Numbered from the stretch's first letter, positions 30,231 to 38,313 are shown. The stretch: 38,539 nucleotides of DNA from Streptomyces naganishii JCM 4654 (GCF_014650575.1 NZ_BMVF01000034.1:1-38539), one strand, 5' to 3'. Numbers and translations: made by a program. Notes: generated by a model not told the origin, from the sequence alone.

Positions 30231-30245
30231 GGTGCTTCTTGGTGC
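30231..30245 (-). repeat. Repeated ribosome-site module (copy before the SMC-like gene)
   Basis: On the minus strand GCACCAAGAAGCACC occurs here and, with one change, as GCACCAAGGAGCACC at 31177-31163 before the KITE-like gene. At 31163 it carries the ribosome site AAGGAG; here the core is changed to AAGAAG and the 10-bp unit is duplicated in tandem (30225-30244). See the paired entry at 31163. Confidence 0.6.
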
Positions 30246-30267
30246 TGCTTCGTGCGGTTCAGGGGGC

Positions 30268-31158
30268 TCAGGACGGGGAGGGCGGGTGGAAGGGCAGGCC
30301 GGCGTCGGCCACCAGTTCCAGGTCCTCGGTGTCCTCGGCGGGAAGCAGGCTCGCGGTGCCGTCGGTCACGGGGACGACGCCCAGTTCGAGGAGTTCGGTC
30401 ATGGCCGCGCCGGCCGCCATGTCGCGCACCTGGAGCTGGTAGCGGGCCGTGGTGCGGTAGGTGCCCCCGCTCTCGTCGCCGGTGCGCTGGAGGAACCCCG
30501 AGTCGGTGAGGAACGCCAGGGCCTTGGCCACGATGCCCGTCGTGGAGGCGGCGGGCCGGCGGGCGTCCTTGGTGGCGCCGGTGGCGCTGCGCCGGGCCCA
30601 GACGCGCCAGGCAGCTTCCAGTCCGGGTGCGTCGGTGGCCGGGTCGGTGTTCTCGCCGGCCTCCTCGGCCCGCTCCTCCAGGCGGCGGCAGGCCTGGCGG
30701 ACGAAGGCGTCGACGCCGTTGACCGTGACGCGCCCGATGTAGCCGTCGTCGGCGAGGTCCTCGGGCCGCGGGAAGGCCAGCGCGGCGACGGCGAGGTGGG
30801 CCAGTCCGTGCAGGAAACGGTCGCCGGAGTCGGCGGCCGTACGGCGTGCGTAGTCGCCCATGCGGACGGCGAACACCGAGTCCTCGGCGGCGGTCACCGC
30901 CATCCCCGCGCGGGGTGACACCTCCAGTACGACCAGGCCGAGCCCGGCGGCCACCGCGTCCGCGAGCCGCGCGAACGCGGGGTCCTCGCGGTGGCGGCGA
31001 AGCAGTTCGGCGTACTCCTGGTCCCGCGCGGGCTGGAGCTTGGGCTGAAGGCCGAAGGCGACGAGGCGCGCAGCGTCGGCGGCGTCGGCGGGGGTGAGGG
31101 CGGCCGTCGCGGGCGCGCCGCCGGCTTCCGGCTCGCTCCGGTCGACGTGCTCGGTCAC
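30268..31158 (-). CDS. KITE/MksE-like small subunit of the SMC-like operon
   Basis: A 296-residue protein without a named family that I recognise. It reads as mostly helical with two possible winged-helix parts (near residues 55-160 and 205-270, the latter including IVAKALAFLTDSGFLQRTGDE and strand-rich TYRTTARYQLQVRDM). It has no membrane segment or signal. MksE and JetB, the KITE subunits of bacterial condensins, have this size and fold and bridge kleisin to SMC. It lies between the kleisin-like and SMC-like genes with gaps of 67 and 60 bp. The start is a GTG at 31158 with AAGGAG nine bases upstream. The family assignment is by size, order and fold impression, not by motif. Confidence 0.65.
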   Translation of the reverse strand: MTEHVDRSEPEAGGAPATAALTPADAADAARLVAFGLQPKLQPARDQEYAELLRRHREDPAFARLADAVAAGLGLVVLEVSPRAGMAVTAAEDSVFAVRMGDYARRTAADSGDRFLHGLAHLAVAALAFPRPEDLADDGYIGRVTVNGVDAFVRQACRRLEERAEEAGENTDPATDAPGLEAAWRVWARRSATGATKDARRPAASTTGIVAKALAFLTDSGFLQRTGDESGGTYRTTARYQLQVRDMAAGAAMTELLELGVVPVTDGTASLLPAEDTEDLELVADAGLPFHPPSPS

Positions 31159-31162
31159 GGTC

Positions 31163-31177
31163 GGTGCTCCTTGGTGC
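31163..31177 (-). repeat. Repeated ribosome-site module (copy before the KITE-like gene)
   Basis: GCACCAAGGAGCACC on the minus strand contains the AAGGAG ribosome site of the gene starting at 31158. The same 15-mer with one substitution stands in the next gap at 30231-30245. Related GCACC units are scattered through the rest of this 67-bp gap. Confidence 0.6.
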
Positions 31178-31225
31178 GGTGGTGCTCGCTTGCCTGATGC
31201 CGCTCGCTGGTGCGGTCGTGCGGGT

Positions 31226-32752
31226 TCACGCCGCCTCCGTCCGGTCGGCGGCCATTCCGGCCGCGTCCAGCAGCGCGGTGCCGACGATGAGGTCGGCCCC
31301 GCCGAACTCGGGGTCGTCCAGCTCGGTCCCGTCGTCCACGGCGAACAGCAGCTTCTGCTCGCCCTGCCGGTAGGCGGTGCCGACCGGCGGGCTGGCCGCG
31401 TGGACGGCCAGCAGCGCGACCAGGTAGGGCAGGTCGGCGTCCTTGCGGCGGGCCTCGGCGAGGAGCCCGGACAGCCGCCGGGGCGCGTCGGACGGCAGGT
31501 CCAGCAGCTCGGTCGCGGCGGCCAGTTGCTCCTCGCTGAACCTGCTGTCGTCGGGTGTGGCGATCAGGTCGGGCTCGGGCATCTCCGCGCCCAGGTGCTC
31601 CCGCTCCACGGGCGGCGTCAGCAGTATGTCGACGAGATCGCCGACCCGGACGGAGACCGGGGTGCGCAGGCCCGTGCCCCGCGCGAAGAACGCGTCGGTG
31701 ACCTTGAGGGCCTGCTCCAGCGGCAGCGGGAGCGCGGGCGCGAGCAGGTGGCCGTACAGGTCCGTGCCCGAGGTGGTGCGGGGCGTGGCGAAGGCCTGGC
31801 GGTCCTGCTCGGCGCGGAAGAGCGGGCCGGCCTCCAGCAGCCGGGACTGGAGCTGGGTATGTCTGCGGATGCAGTCCTTGACGATGTCGACGAGCTCGGC
31901 GGCGCGCCGCTTGTGCTCGGGCTCCTCGGTCTCGTCGCGGGCCTTGCGGATGTTGGTCAGGATGGCGTTCTCGTGGCGGTAGCGGTCGGCTACGTGGTCG
32001 AGGGCCTCCGCGATCATGTCCGGCACGGTGTTGAGCCAGTCGACCGCGCGGACGTTGCGCCGGGTCGCCTCCAGGGCCCTGCGCAGGGTCTCGGAGTACT
32101 GCACGGTGCGGTAGCGGGCCTGCTCGGCGGCGAGCTGGGCGTCGGCGAGGCGCCCGCGGCTGATGAGGACCTCGAGCTTGACCTCGGCGGCGATCTGGGC
32201 GCTGGTGACGTCGGTGTCGAGGGCGCCCACCAGGACGTTGACGGCTTCGTCCGTGGTCCTCAGGTAGACGCTGCCGCCGGGTCCGGGGACCTCCTCGATC
32301 AGCTTGAAGTCGTAGTCCCGGCGGACGTAGGTGCCGTCGGGCGCGAACGTGCCGTACACCGCGCGGAAGCCGCGGTCGACGCTGCCCACGTTGATCAGGT
32401 TCTCCAGGACCCAGCGGGCCACCCGCTCGTGCTCGGCGACCGGGCGCGCCGGGGCCTGCGCGGCCACGCGCGGGATGAGCCGGGCGACGATCTGGTCGTG
32501 GTCGGCGCCGGTGTCGAAGTCCATGTTGAGGGTGACGAGGTCGATGGCGGCCAGGGCGACCTCCGCCATGCCGTACACCGAGTACTCGCCCGCCAGGTTC
32601 GCCTTGCGCGTGTCCAGGTCGTGCAGCGGCGCGGTGCAGGCGAGCGCGCGCAGCCGGCGCGCCAGCCCCTCGTCGGCGGCCGGGCCCGGTGCGGGGCGCG
32701 GCCCCGCGCTGAGCTGGGCCGGAACGCTGTCCGTCGATGCAGGCGAAGTCAC
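31226..32752 (-). CDS. Kleisin/MksF-like first subunit of the SMC-like operon
   Basis: A 508-residue soluble protein, first of the three-gene SMC-like operon. The N-terminal 150 residues look globular and helical, the middle (about 190-330) is helical with coiled-coil character (ETLRRALEATRRNVRAV, RKARDETEEPEHKRRAAEL), and the C-terminal part is again globular. This layout and size suit MksF/JetA-type kleisins. I see no diagnostic motif. The GTG at 32752 is chosen because a TAGTCT -10-like element lies seven bases upstream (leaderless). An upstream GTG at 32824 adds only low-complexity residues and also has no ribosome site. It lies 133 bp downstream of the FCD regulator gene on the same strand, which may or may not read through. 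Confidence 0.68.
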   Translation of the reverse strand: MTSPASTDSVPAQLSAGPRPAPGPAADEGLARRLRALACTAPLHDLDTRKANLAGEYSVYGMAEVALAAIDLVTLNMDFDTGADHDQIVARLIPRVAAQAPARPVAEHERVARWVLENLINVGSVDRGFRAVYGTFAPDGTYVRRDYDFKLIEEVPGPGGSVYLRTTDEAVNVLVGALDTDVTSAQIAAEVKLEVLISRGRLADAQLAAEQARYRTVQYSETLRRALEATRRNVRAVDWLNTVPDMIAEALDHVADRYRHENAILTNIRKARDETEEPEHKRRAAELVDIVKDCIRRHTQLQSRLLEAGPLFRAEQDRQAFATPRTTSGTDLYGHLLAPALPLPLEQALKVTDAFFARGTGLRTPVSVRVGDLVDILLTPPVEREHLGAEMPEPDLIATPDDSRFSEEQLAAATELLDLPSDAPRRLSGLLAEARRKDADLPYLVALLAVHAASPPVGTAYRQGEQKLLFAVDDGTELDDPEFGGADLIVGTALLDAAGMAADRTEAA

Positions 32753-32885
32753 GGTGCACAGACTAGGTCCTCGGTCTGACAACGGCCCAAACGGCGCAGA
32801 CGCCCCGGCGCCGCGCGCGGTCACCGGCCCGCGGTCCTGCCCGCACCGCGTGCCACCGCATCGCCCGCCCCCGGCGGCAGGCGGG

Positions 32886-33581
32886 TCAGCCGTCCTGGCC
32901 CACCCTGCGCCGGTACACGTCCACGATCCGCTCCAGCGAGTCGTCGAGGTAGACCGCGAGGAGCTTCTCCGCGCCGTCGCGGTCGCCGGACTGGAGGGCC
33001 TGGAGGATCTGCTGGTTGCGGGCGAGGTAGGGCTCGTGCAGGCGCCGGGGGTCGTCCACGACGTGGAAGGCGAGGCGCAGTTCGGCGAAGACGCTGCGCA
33101 TCAGTTCGTCGGTGCGTTCGCTGCCGGCGAGCGCGACCAGCTCCCGGTGGAAGTGGATGTTGGCGGTGCCCAGCCCTTTCCAGTCGGTCTCGCGGGCCGC
33201 ACGCCGGCCCTCGGAGACGGCCTCGGCGAGTCCGTCGAGCGCGTACGGCGGCTCGCCGAGGCCGCGCACGACGGCGCACTCGACGAGGCGGCGGGTGCGG
33301 TAGATGTCCTCGACGTCCTCGACGGCGAGCACGCGCACGAAGACGCCCCGGTTCAACTCGTGGACGAGCAGCCGCTCGTGCGTGAGCAGCCGGAACGCCT
33401 CGCGCAGGGTGTTGCGGGACACGCCGAGCGCCCCGCCGATGCCGTCCTCCGACAGCCGGGTGCCGGGCGGGAAGTAGCCCTCGGCGATACGGCTTCTGAG
33501 GATGTCCGAGACGCGCTCGGCGGTGCTGGTGCGGCCCAGCAGGGCGCGGTCGTCGGCCAGTGGCGTCAGTTGCTCTGCCAT
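32886..33581 (-). CDS. GntR-family regulator, FCD subfamily
   Basis: A 231-residue regulator with an N-terminal GntR winged helix-turn-helix (about residues 15-85, with FPPGTRLSEDGIGGALGVSRN then TLREAFRLLTHERLL) and a C-terminal helical FCD ligand domain. The FCD part keeps the aspartate and histidines (NIHFHREL, FHVVDDP) that usually bind a metal and a carboxylate effector. The ATG at 33581 begins the conserved region. It is divergent from the 5-oxoproline uptake and degradation genes, with a 19-bp palindrome in the gap, so it is most likely their repressor, with 5-oxoproline or a related acid as effector. The effector is inferred. Confidence 0.92.
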   Translation of the reverse strand: MAEQLTPLADDRALLGRTSTAERVSDILRSRIAEGYFPPGTRLSEDGIGGALGVSRNTLREAFRLLTHERLLVHELNRGVFVRVLAVEDVEDIYRTRRLVECAVVRGLGEPPYALDGLAEAVSEGRRAARETDWKGLGTANIHFHRELVALAGSERTDELMRSVFAELRLAFHVVDDPRRLHEPYLARNQQILQALQSGDRDGAEKLLAVYLDDSLERIVDVYRRRVGQDG

Positions 33582-33625
33582 GCCCGGAATTCAACCGCAG
33601 ACACGGGAACGAGACAACAGAGGTA

Positions 33626-33655
33626 TTGAAGGATCGTTCAACGATCCTCTACCTT
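33626..33655 (+). promoter_or_regulatory. Promoter with FCD-GntR operator for the pxp locus
   Basis: TTGAAG (33626-33631), an 18-bp spacer and TACCTT (33650-33655) form a plausible promoter toward the MFS gene. The 19-bp inverted repeat AGGATCGTT-C-AACGATCCT (33630-33648) fills the spacer. A bound dimer of the divergent FCD regulator would block RNA polymerase here, and relief by an effector would induce the locus. Confidence 0.78.
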
Positions 33656-33712
33656 GTTGGACACCGCACGGCTCTGTTCCAGCACTCTCCACCCCTCAAC
33701 TGCGAGGTGCCC

Positions 33713-35006
33713 ATGAGCACGACCCCTCCACCTCAGGCCCTGAACCCCAAGACCGGGCGAACCGGCGGCGACGGCGAACGCACCGCCGGGGACGGCGCGT
33801 TCGGCTGGCTGCGGGCCCTGGACCCGCGCGGCCGCCGGGCCTTCGCGGGCGCGTTCGGCGGCTATGCCCTGGACTCGTACGACTACTTCACGCTCCCGCT
33901 GAGCATGGTCGCGCTCGCGGCGTACTTCGGCCTGGACAGCGGTCAGACGGGCCTGCTCACCACCGTCACGCTGGTCGTCTCCGCCGTGGGCGGCGCCGTC
34001 GCCGGCGTGGTGGCGGACCGGGTCGGCCGGGTCAGGGCACTGATCATCACGGTGACGACGTACGCGGTGTTCACGGTGGCCTGCGGCTTCGCGCCCACCT
34101 ACGAGACGCTGCTGGTGTTCCGCGCCCTCCAGGGCCTCGGGTTCGGCGGCGAGTGGGCGGTCGGCGCGATCCTGGTCGCCGAGTACGCGAGCGCCCGGCA
34201 CCGGGGGCGTACGCTCGGCGCGGTCCAGAGCTCCTGGGCGGTCGGCTGGGCGCTGGCCGCGGTCGTCTACACGGTGGTGTTCTCCGTGGCCGGCGACGAC
34301 CTGGCCTGGCGCGTGATGTTCTGGACCGGCGCCCTGCCCGCGCTGCTGGTGCTGTGGCTGCGGCGCCGCGTGCACGACGCGCCCGAGGCCACGGCGGCCA
34401 GGGAGCGCAGCACCGAGCGCGGCTCCTTCGCGGCCATCTTCAAGCCGGGCACGGCCACTTCGCCGGGCCTGCTGCGCACCACCGTGTTCGCGGGACTGCT
34501 CTCCACCGGTGTCCAGGGCGGCTACTACACGCTGGCGACCTGGGTGCCGACGTACCTGAAGTCGGAGCGGGGCCTGTCGGTGGTCGGTACGGGCTCCTAC
34601 CTGACGTTCCTCATCTCGGGCGCCTTCGCCGGCTACCTGACCGGCGGCTACCTCACCGACCGGCTCGGCCGGCGCCGCAACATCTGGCTGTTCGCGCTGC
34701 TGTCGGCGGTGTGCGTCGTGGCCTACGCGAACATCCCGAGCGGCGCCAACACCCTGCTGCTGGTGCTGGGTTTCCCGCTCGGGTTCTGCATGTCGGCCAT
34801 CTTCAGCGGCTTCGGCTCCTACCTGAGCGAGCTCTACCCGACGGCGGTGCGCGGCACCGGCCAGGGCTTCACGTACAACACCGGGCGCGCCGTGGGCGCC
34901 GTCTTCCCCACCCTGGTGGGCTTCCTGGCGGACAGCTGGGGAGTGGGCGGCGCGCTCCCTGGCGCTGCTGGGGCTGCCGGAGACGCGCGGGAAGGAACTC
35001 GCATGA
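33713..35006 (+). CDS. MFS permease with damaged C-terminus (frameshift/deletion in last helix)
   Basis: A sugar/acid-type MFS permease with about eleven intact helices and motifs GVVADRVGRVRAL and LTDRLGRRRN. It probably imports 5-oxoproline or a related acid for the genes downstream. The ATG at 33713 has GAGGTG upstream. Near residue 412 the reading frame leaves the expected sequence: after FLADSWGVGGAL it becomes PGAAGAAGDAREGTR. The +1 frame instead reads SLALLGLPETRGKELA and stops at 35004-35006, the normal end of such permeases, overlapping the next start as ATGA. So the last helix seems shortened and frameshifted. In the present frame translation runs without a stop through the hydro-lyase gene to 35953. 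A sequencing error cannot be excluded. Confidence 0.8.
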
Positions 35007-35953
35007 GCGGCAGGGACATCACGGCCACGCCTCCGGGCGCCACGGCCGTCACCGGCACCACCATCGACGTCACCGGCACCACCCCCGTCATCGGCACCGG
35101 CACTACCGTCACCGGTTCCGCCGCCCGGCTGCCGGACGTGGCCCAGGACCGTCCCGTCGCCCTCGTCGACGAGCACGCGCGCGCGTGGACCCCGCGTGCG
35201 GCCCGGCGGCGCTTCAGGGAGGGGCTCACGGGCCCCACGGCCGGTGTGGCGGCGGGCCACACCCAGGTCAACATGATCTCGGTCCCTGCCGACTGGGCGT
35301 ACGACATGCTGCTGTTCTGCCAGCGCAACCCCAAGCCCTGTCCGGTGCTGGACGTCACCGACGCCGGTTCCTTCACTACTCCCCTGGCCGCCGGCGCCGA
35401 CCTGCGCACGGACCTGCCGCGCTACCGGGTGTGGCGCGACGGCGAGTTGGTCGAGGAGCCCACCGACGTGCGCGGTCACTGGCGCGCGGACCTGGTGACG
35501 TTCCTGATCGGCTGCAGCTTCACCTTCGAGTGGGCGCTGGCCTCGGCGGGGGTGCCGATCCGCCACGTCGAGCAGGGCCGCAACGTGCCGATGTACGTGA
35601 CGAGCCGTCAGTGCCGGCCCGCGGGACGGCTGCGGGGCCCCATGGTGGTGTCGATGCGGCCGGTGCCGCCCGAGCACCTCTCGGCGGCCATCCGGGAGAG
35701 CAGCCTGCTCCCGGCGGTGCACGGCGCCCCCGTGCACTGCGGCGACCCGGCGGGGCTGGGGATCGCCGACCTCGCACGGCCCGACTTCGGCGACCCGGTG
35801 ACGGCCGAACCGGACGACATCCCGGTGTTCTGGGCGTGCGGGGTGACCCCGCAGGCGGCGGTGATGGCCTCCCGGCCGCCGTTCGCGCTCACGCACGCAC
35901 CGGGGCAGATGTTCCTGACCGACGCCCGCGACGAGCAGTACCGCGTGGCCTGA
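35003..35953 (+). CDS. DUF1445 putative hydro-lyase / D-glutamate cyclase-like protein
   Basis: A 316-residue protein. After about 45 Thr/Gly-rich residues (TGTT-type repeats, not typical of the family) comes the DUF1445 core with GHTQVNMISVP, FLIGCSFTFEWAL, PMYVTSRQCRPAG, ACGVTPQAAVM and LTHAPGQMFLTD. The vertebrate relative DGLUCY converts D-glutamate to 5-oxo-D-proline. Bacterial members are often listed only as hydro-lyases. In this cluster it could form or handle 5-oxoproline for PxpABC. The ATG at 35003 has GGAAGGA eight bases upstream, which supports separate translation even though the permease frame runs in without a stop. It is followed 20 bp later by pxpA. Confidence 0.88.
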   Translation: MSGRDITATPPGATAVTGTTIDVTGTTPVIGTGTTVTGSAARLPDVAQDRPVALVDEHARAWTPRAARRRFREGLTGPTAGVAAGHTQVNMISVPADWAYDMLLFCQRNPKPCPVLDVTDAGSFTTPLAAGADLRTDLPRYRVWRDGELVEEPTDVRGHWRADLVTFLIGCSFTFEWALASAGVPIRHVEQGRNVPMYVTSRQCRPAGRLRGPMVVSMRPVPPEHLSAAIRESSLLPAVHGAPVHCGDPAGLGIADLARPDFGDPVTAEPDDIPVFWACGVTPQAAVMASRPPFALTHAPGQMFLTDARDEQYRVA

Positions 35954-35973
35954 GGAGAAACGCGAAGCGATCC

Positions 35974-36732
35974 ATGACCTCGATCGACCTGAACGCCGAC
36001 CTCGGCGAGGGCTTCGGCCGCTGGCGGCTGACCGACGACGAACGGCTGCTGTCGGTCGTCACCAGCGCCAACGTGGCCTGCGGCTTCCACGCGGGGGACG
36101 CGGTCACCATGCGGCAGGTGTGCGAGCTGGCGGCCGAGCGCGGGGTGCGGATCGGCGCCCAGGTCTCCTACCGGGACCTGGCCGGGTTCGGGCGGCGCTC
36201 GATGGAGGTGCCGCCCGCCGAACTGGCGGCCGAAGTGGCCTACCAGATCGGTGCCTTGGAGGTGTTCGCCCGGGCGGCCGGCGCGCGCGTGTCCTACGTC
36301 AAGCCGCACGGCGCGCTCTACAACCGGGTGGTGCGCGACGAGGAGCAGGCGGCGGCCGTGGTCGAGGGTGTGCTGCTCGTGGACGCCTCGCTGCCGGTGC
36401 TGGGGCTGCCCGGCTCCCGGCTGCTGGAGCTGGCCGGGAAGGCCGGACTGCCCACGGTCACCGAGGCGTTCGCGGACCGCGCCTACACCGACGAGGGCAC
36501 CCTGGTGCCGCGCGGCGTGGACGGCGCGGTGGTCACCGACCCCGATGCGGTCGTGGAGCGCTCGGTGGGCCTCGCCCGCTCCCGGGCGGTCGTCTCCCAC
36601 TCGGGGGCGGTCGTCGGCGTGGAGGCCCGCTCCCTGTGCCTGCACGGGGACACCCCGGGCGCTGTCGAGCTGGCCCGGCGGGTGCGTGAGGAGCTGGTGG
36701 CGGCGGGCGTGCGGGTGGAGGCCTTCGCATGA
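35974..36732 (+). CDS. pxpA: 5-oxoprolinase subunit A (LamB/YcsF family)
   Basis: A 252-residue LamB/YcsF protein, full length. Motifs: SIDLNADLGEGFG at the start, NVACGFHAGD (33-42), VRIGAQVSYRDLAGFGRR and YVKPHGALYN. PxpA works with PxpB and PxpC to cleave 5-oxoproline to glutamate with ATP in the cytoplasm, removing a damage product of glutamine and glutamate. The ATG at 35974 begins the conserved region. A GAGGAGA at 35952-35958 lies 15 bases upstream, a long spacing. It overlaps pxpB by ATGA (36729-36732), so the two are coupled. Confidence 0.95.
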   Translation: MTSIDLNADLGEGFGRWRLTDDERLLSVVTSANVACGFHAGDAVTMRQVCELAAERGVRIGAQVSYRDLAGFGRRSMEVPPAELAAEVAYQIGALEVFARAAGARVSYVKPHGALYNRVVRDEEQAAAVVEGVLLVDASLPVLGLPGSRLLELAGKAGLPTVTEAFADRAYTDEGTLVPRGVDGAVVTDPDAVVERSVGLARSRAVVSHSGAVVGVEARSLCLHGDTPGAVELARRVREELVAAGVRVEAFA

Positions 36733-37355
36733 GGATCCTGCCGGTGGGCGAGTCGGCGCTGCTCGTGGAGGTGTCCGGCGGGCAGGAGGCCGAGGCCCTG
36801 CACGCGGAGCTGGTGCGCCGCCGCGCGGAGGGCCTGCTCGCCGTCCGCGAGATCGTGCCGGCCGCCCGTACGGTCCTGCTGGACGGCCTGGCCGAACCGG
36901 ACCGGGTGGCCGCCGAACTGGCCGCCGCACAGGTGCCTCCCGTCCTCCCGCGCGGGGAGCGGATCGTGGAGCTGCCCGTGCGTTACGACGGCCCGGACCT
37001 CGGCACCGTGGCGGCCCACTGGGGCGTTCCCGCGCGGGAGGTGGCCCGCGTGCACGCGGCGACCGAGTTCCGCGTCGCCTTCTGCGGGTTCGCCCCGGGC
37101 TTCGGCTACCTCACGGGGCTGCCCGAGCGCTGTCACGTGCCGCGCCGGTCCAGCCCGCGTACGGCGGTGCCGGCCGGGGCGGTCGCGCTGGCCGGCGCGT
37201 ACACGGGTGTGTACCCGCGTTCGTCGCCGGGCGGCTGGCAGCTGATCGGCACCACGGACGCGGTGCTGTGGGACCACACGCGCGTGCCGGCCGCGCTGCT
37301 CACGCCGGGCACGCGCGTGCGGTTCGTCCCGGTGGGGCGGGTGGGGGGCTCATGA
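36729..37355 (+). CDS. pxpB: 5-oxoprolinase subunit B (KipI/allophanate hydrolase subunit 1 family)
   Basis: A 208-residue PxpB/KipI protein. Visible features are the N-terminal RILPVGESALLVEVSG, the conserved IVELPVRYDGPDL, and the strong signature FCGFAPGFGYLTGLPE, followed by PRRSSPRTAVPAGAVALAG. In Bacillus the KipI relative inhibits a sporulation kinase, but with PxpA and PxpC next door the oxoprolinase role is the better call. Start and stop overlap the neighbours by 4 nt each (ATGA at 36729 and at 37352), a tightly coupled operon. Length is normal. Confidence 0.95.
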   Translation: MRILPVGESALLVEVSGGQEAEALHAELVRRRAEGLLAVREIVPAARTVLLDGLAEPDRVAAELAAAQVPPVLPRGERIVELPVRYDGPDLGTVAAHWGVPAREVARVHAATEFRVAFCGFAPGFGYLTGLPERCHVPRRSSPRTAVPAGAVALAGAYTGVYPRSSPGGWQLIGTTDAVLWDHTRVPAALLTPGTRVRFVPVGRVGGS

Positions 37356-38221
37356 CGGACCGCGCGCTCGCCGTCGTACGCGCCGGTGCGCTGACCACCG
37401 TGCAGGACCTGGGGCGTCCCGGTCACGCGCATCTCGGGGTGCCCCGCTCGGGGGCGCTGGACGCGCCTGCGGCCGCGCTCGTCAACCGGCTGGTGGGCAA
37501 CCCGGTGACGGCGGCCGTCCTGGAGACCACGCTCAACGGCTGCGCGCTGCGGCCGCGTTCGGCGGTGACCGTCGCGGTCGGGGGCGCGCCCTGCGCGGTG
37601 TCCGTGGACGGGCGGCCGGCCGCCTGGGGAGCCGCGGTGCGGGTGCCCGCCGGGGCTCTGCTGGAGGTGGGGGCCGCCGTCGCCGGGGTGCGCAGCTACG
37701 TCGCCGTCGCCGGCGGGATCACCGTCGAGCCGGTCCTCGGCAGCCGCTCCACCGACCTGCTGTCCGGTCTGGGTCCCGCGCCTCTCGCGGGCGGTACGGT
37801 CCTCCCCCTGGGGCGGCCGTACGGCCCGCACGCGCGCGTGGACGTCGCCCCGCAGCCGCGTCCCCCGGCCGAACTGGTCCTGCGGGTGACGCCCGGGCCG
37901 CGCGCGGACTGGTTCACACCGCGGGCGCTGACGGTGTTCACCTCCCGTCCGTACCGGGTGTCGCCGGCCGGCAACCGTATCGGCCTGCGCACCGAGGGCC
38001 CCGCCCTCGAACGTGCCCGAACCGGTGAACTGCCCAGCGAGGGCATGGTGCTGGGCGCGGTCCAGGTGCCGCCGGACGGCCGCCCGGTGGTCTTCCTGGC
38101 CGACCACCCGACCACCGGCGGCTATCCGGTGATCGCGGTGGTACGGCACCGCGACCTCCCCGCCGCCGCGCAGGCGGCCCCGGGAACCCCGGTCCGCTTC
38201 CTCGCCGTGGGCCGCCGCTGA
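37352..38221 (+). CDS. pxpC: 5-oxoprolinase subunit C (KipA/biotin-dependent carboxyltransferase family)
   Basis: A 289-residue PxpC/KipA protein. It opens with ALTTVQDLGRPGHAHLGVPR and SGALDAPAAALVNRLVGNP, the hallmark of the family. It continues with RSYVAVAGGI, LRVTPGPRADWF, GNRIGLRTEGP and the ending SEGMVLGAVQVPPDGRPVVF. It forms the catalytic complex with PxpB and PxpA. Despite the family label it has no biotin site. The start is the ATG overlapping the pxpB stop. A hairpin terminator follows at 38263-38296, so pxpC is the last gene of the locus. Confidence 0.95.
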   Translation: MTDRALAVVRAGALTTVQDLGRPGHAHLGVPRSGALDAPAAALVNRLVGNPVTAAVLETTLNGCALRPRSAVTVAVGGAPCAVSVDGRPAAWGAAVRVPAGALLEVGAAVAGVRSYVAVAGGITVEPVLGSRSTDLLSGLGPAPLAGGTVLPLGRPYGPHARVDVAPQPRPPAELVLRVTPGPRADWFTPRALTVFTSRPYRVSPAGNRIGLRTEGPALERARTGELPSEGMVLGAVQVPPDGRPVVFLADHPTTGGYPVIAVVRHRDLPAAAQAAPGTPVRFLAVGRR

Positions 38222-38262
38222 GGCACGGGGCGGCCGCACCCGCGCGGGACGCCGCCGAGGAC

Positions 38263-38296
38263 GTACGACGGCGCTACGCGCCCACGGCCGTCGTGC
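38263..38296 (+). terminator. Hairpin terminator after pxpC
   Basis: GTACGACGGC (38263-38272) pairs with GCCGTCGTGC (38287-38296), a 10-bp stem with one G-T wobble and a 14-nt loop, 41 bp after the pxpC stop. Confidence 0.6.
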
Positions 38297-38313
38297 ACGG
38301 CAGTCATACGCGG

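Noticed and set aside
25341..32752. A JetD-type nuclease gene completing a Wadjet system
   Set aside because: No such gene lies before or after the SMC-like operon; the flanking genes are an IclR regulator and an FCD regulator. The system is therefore not called Wadjet.
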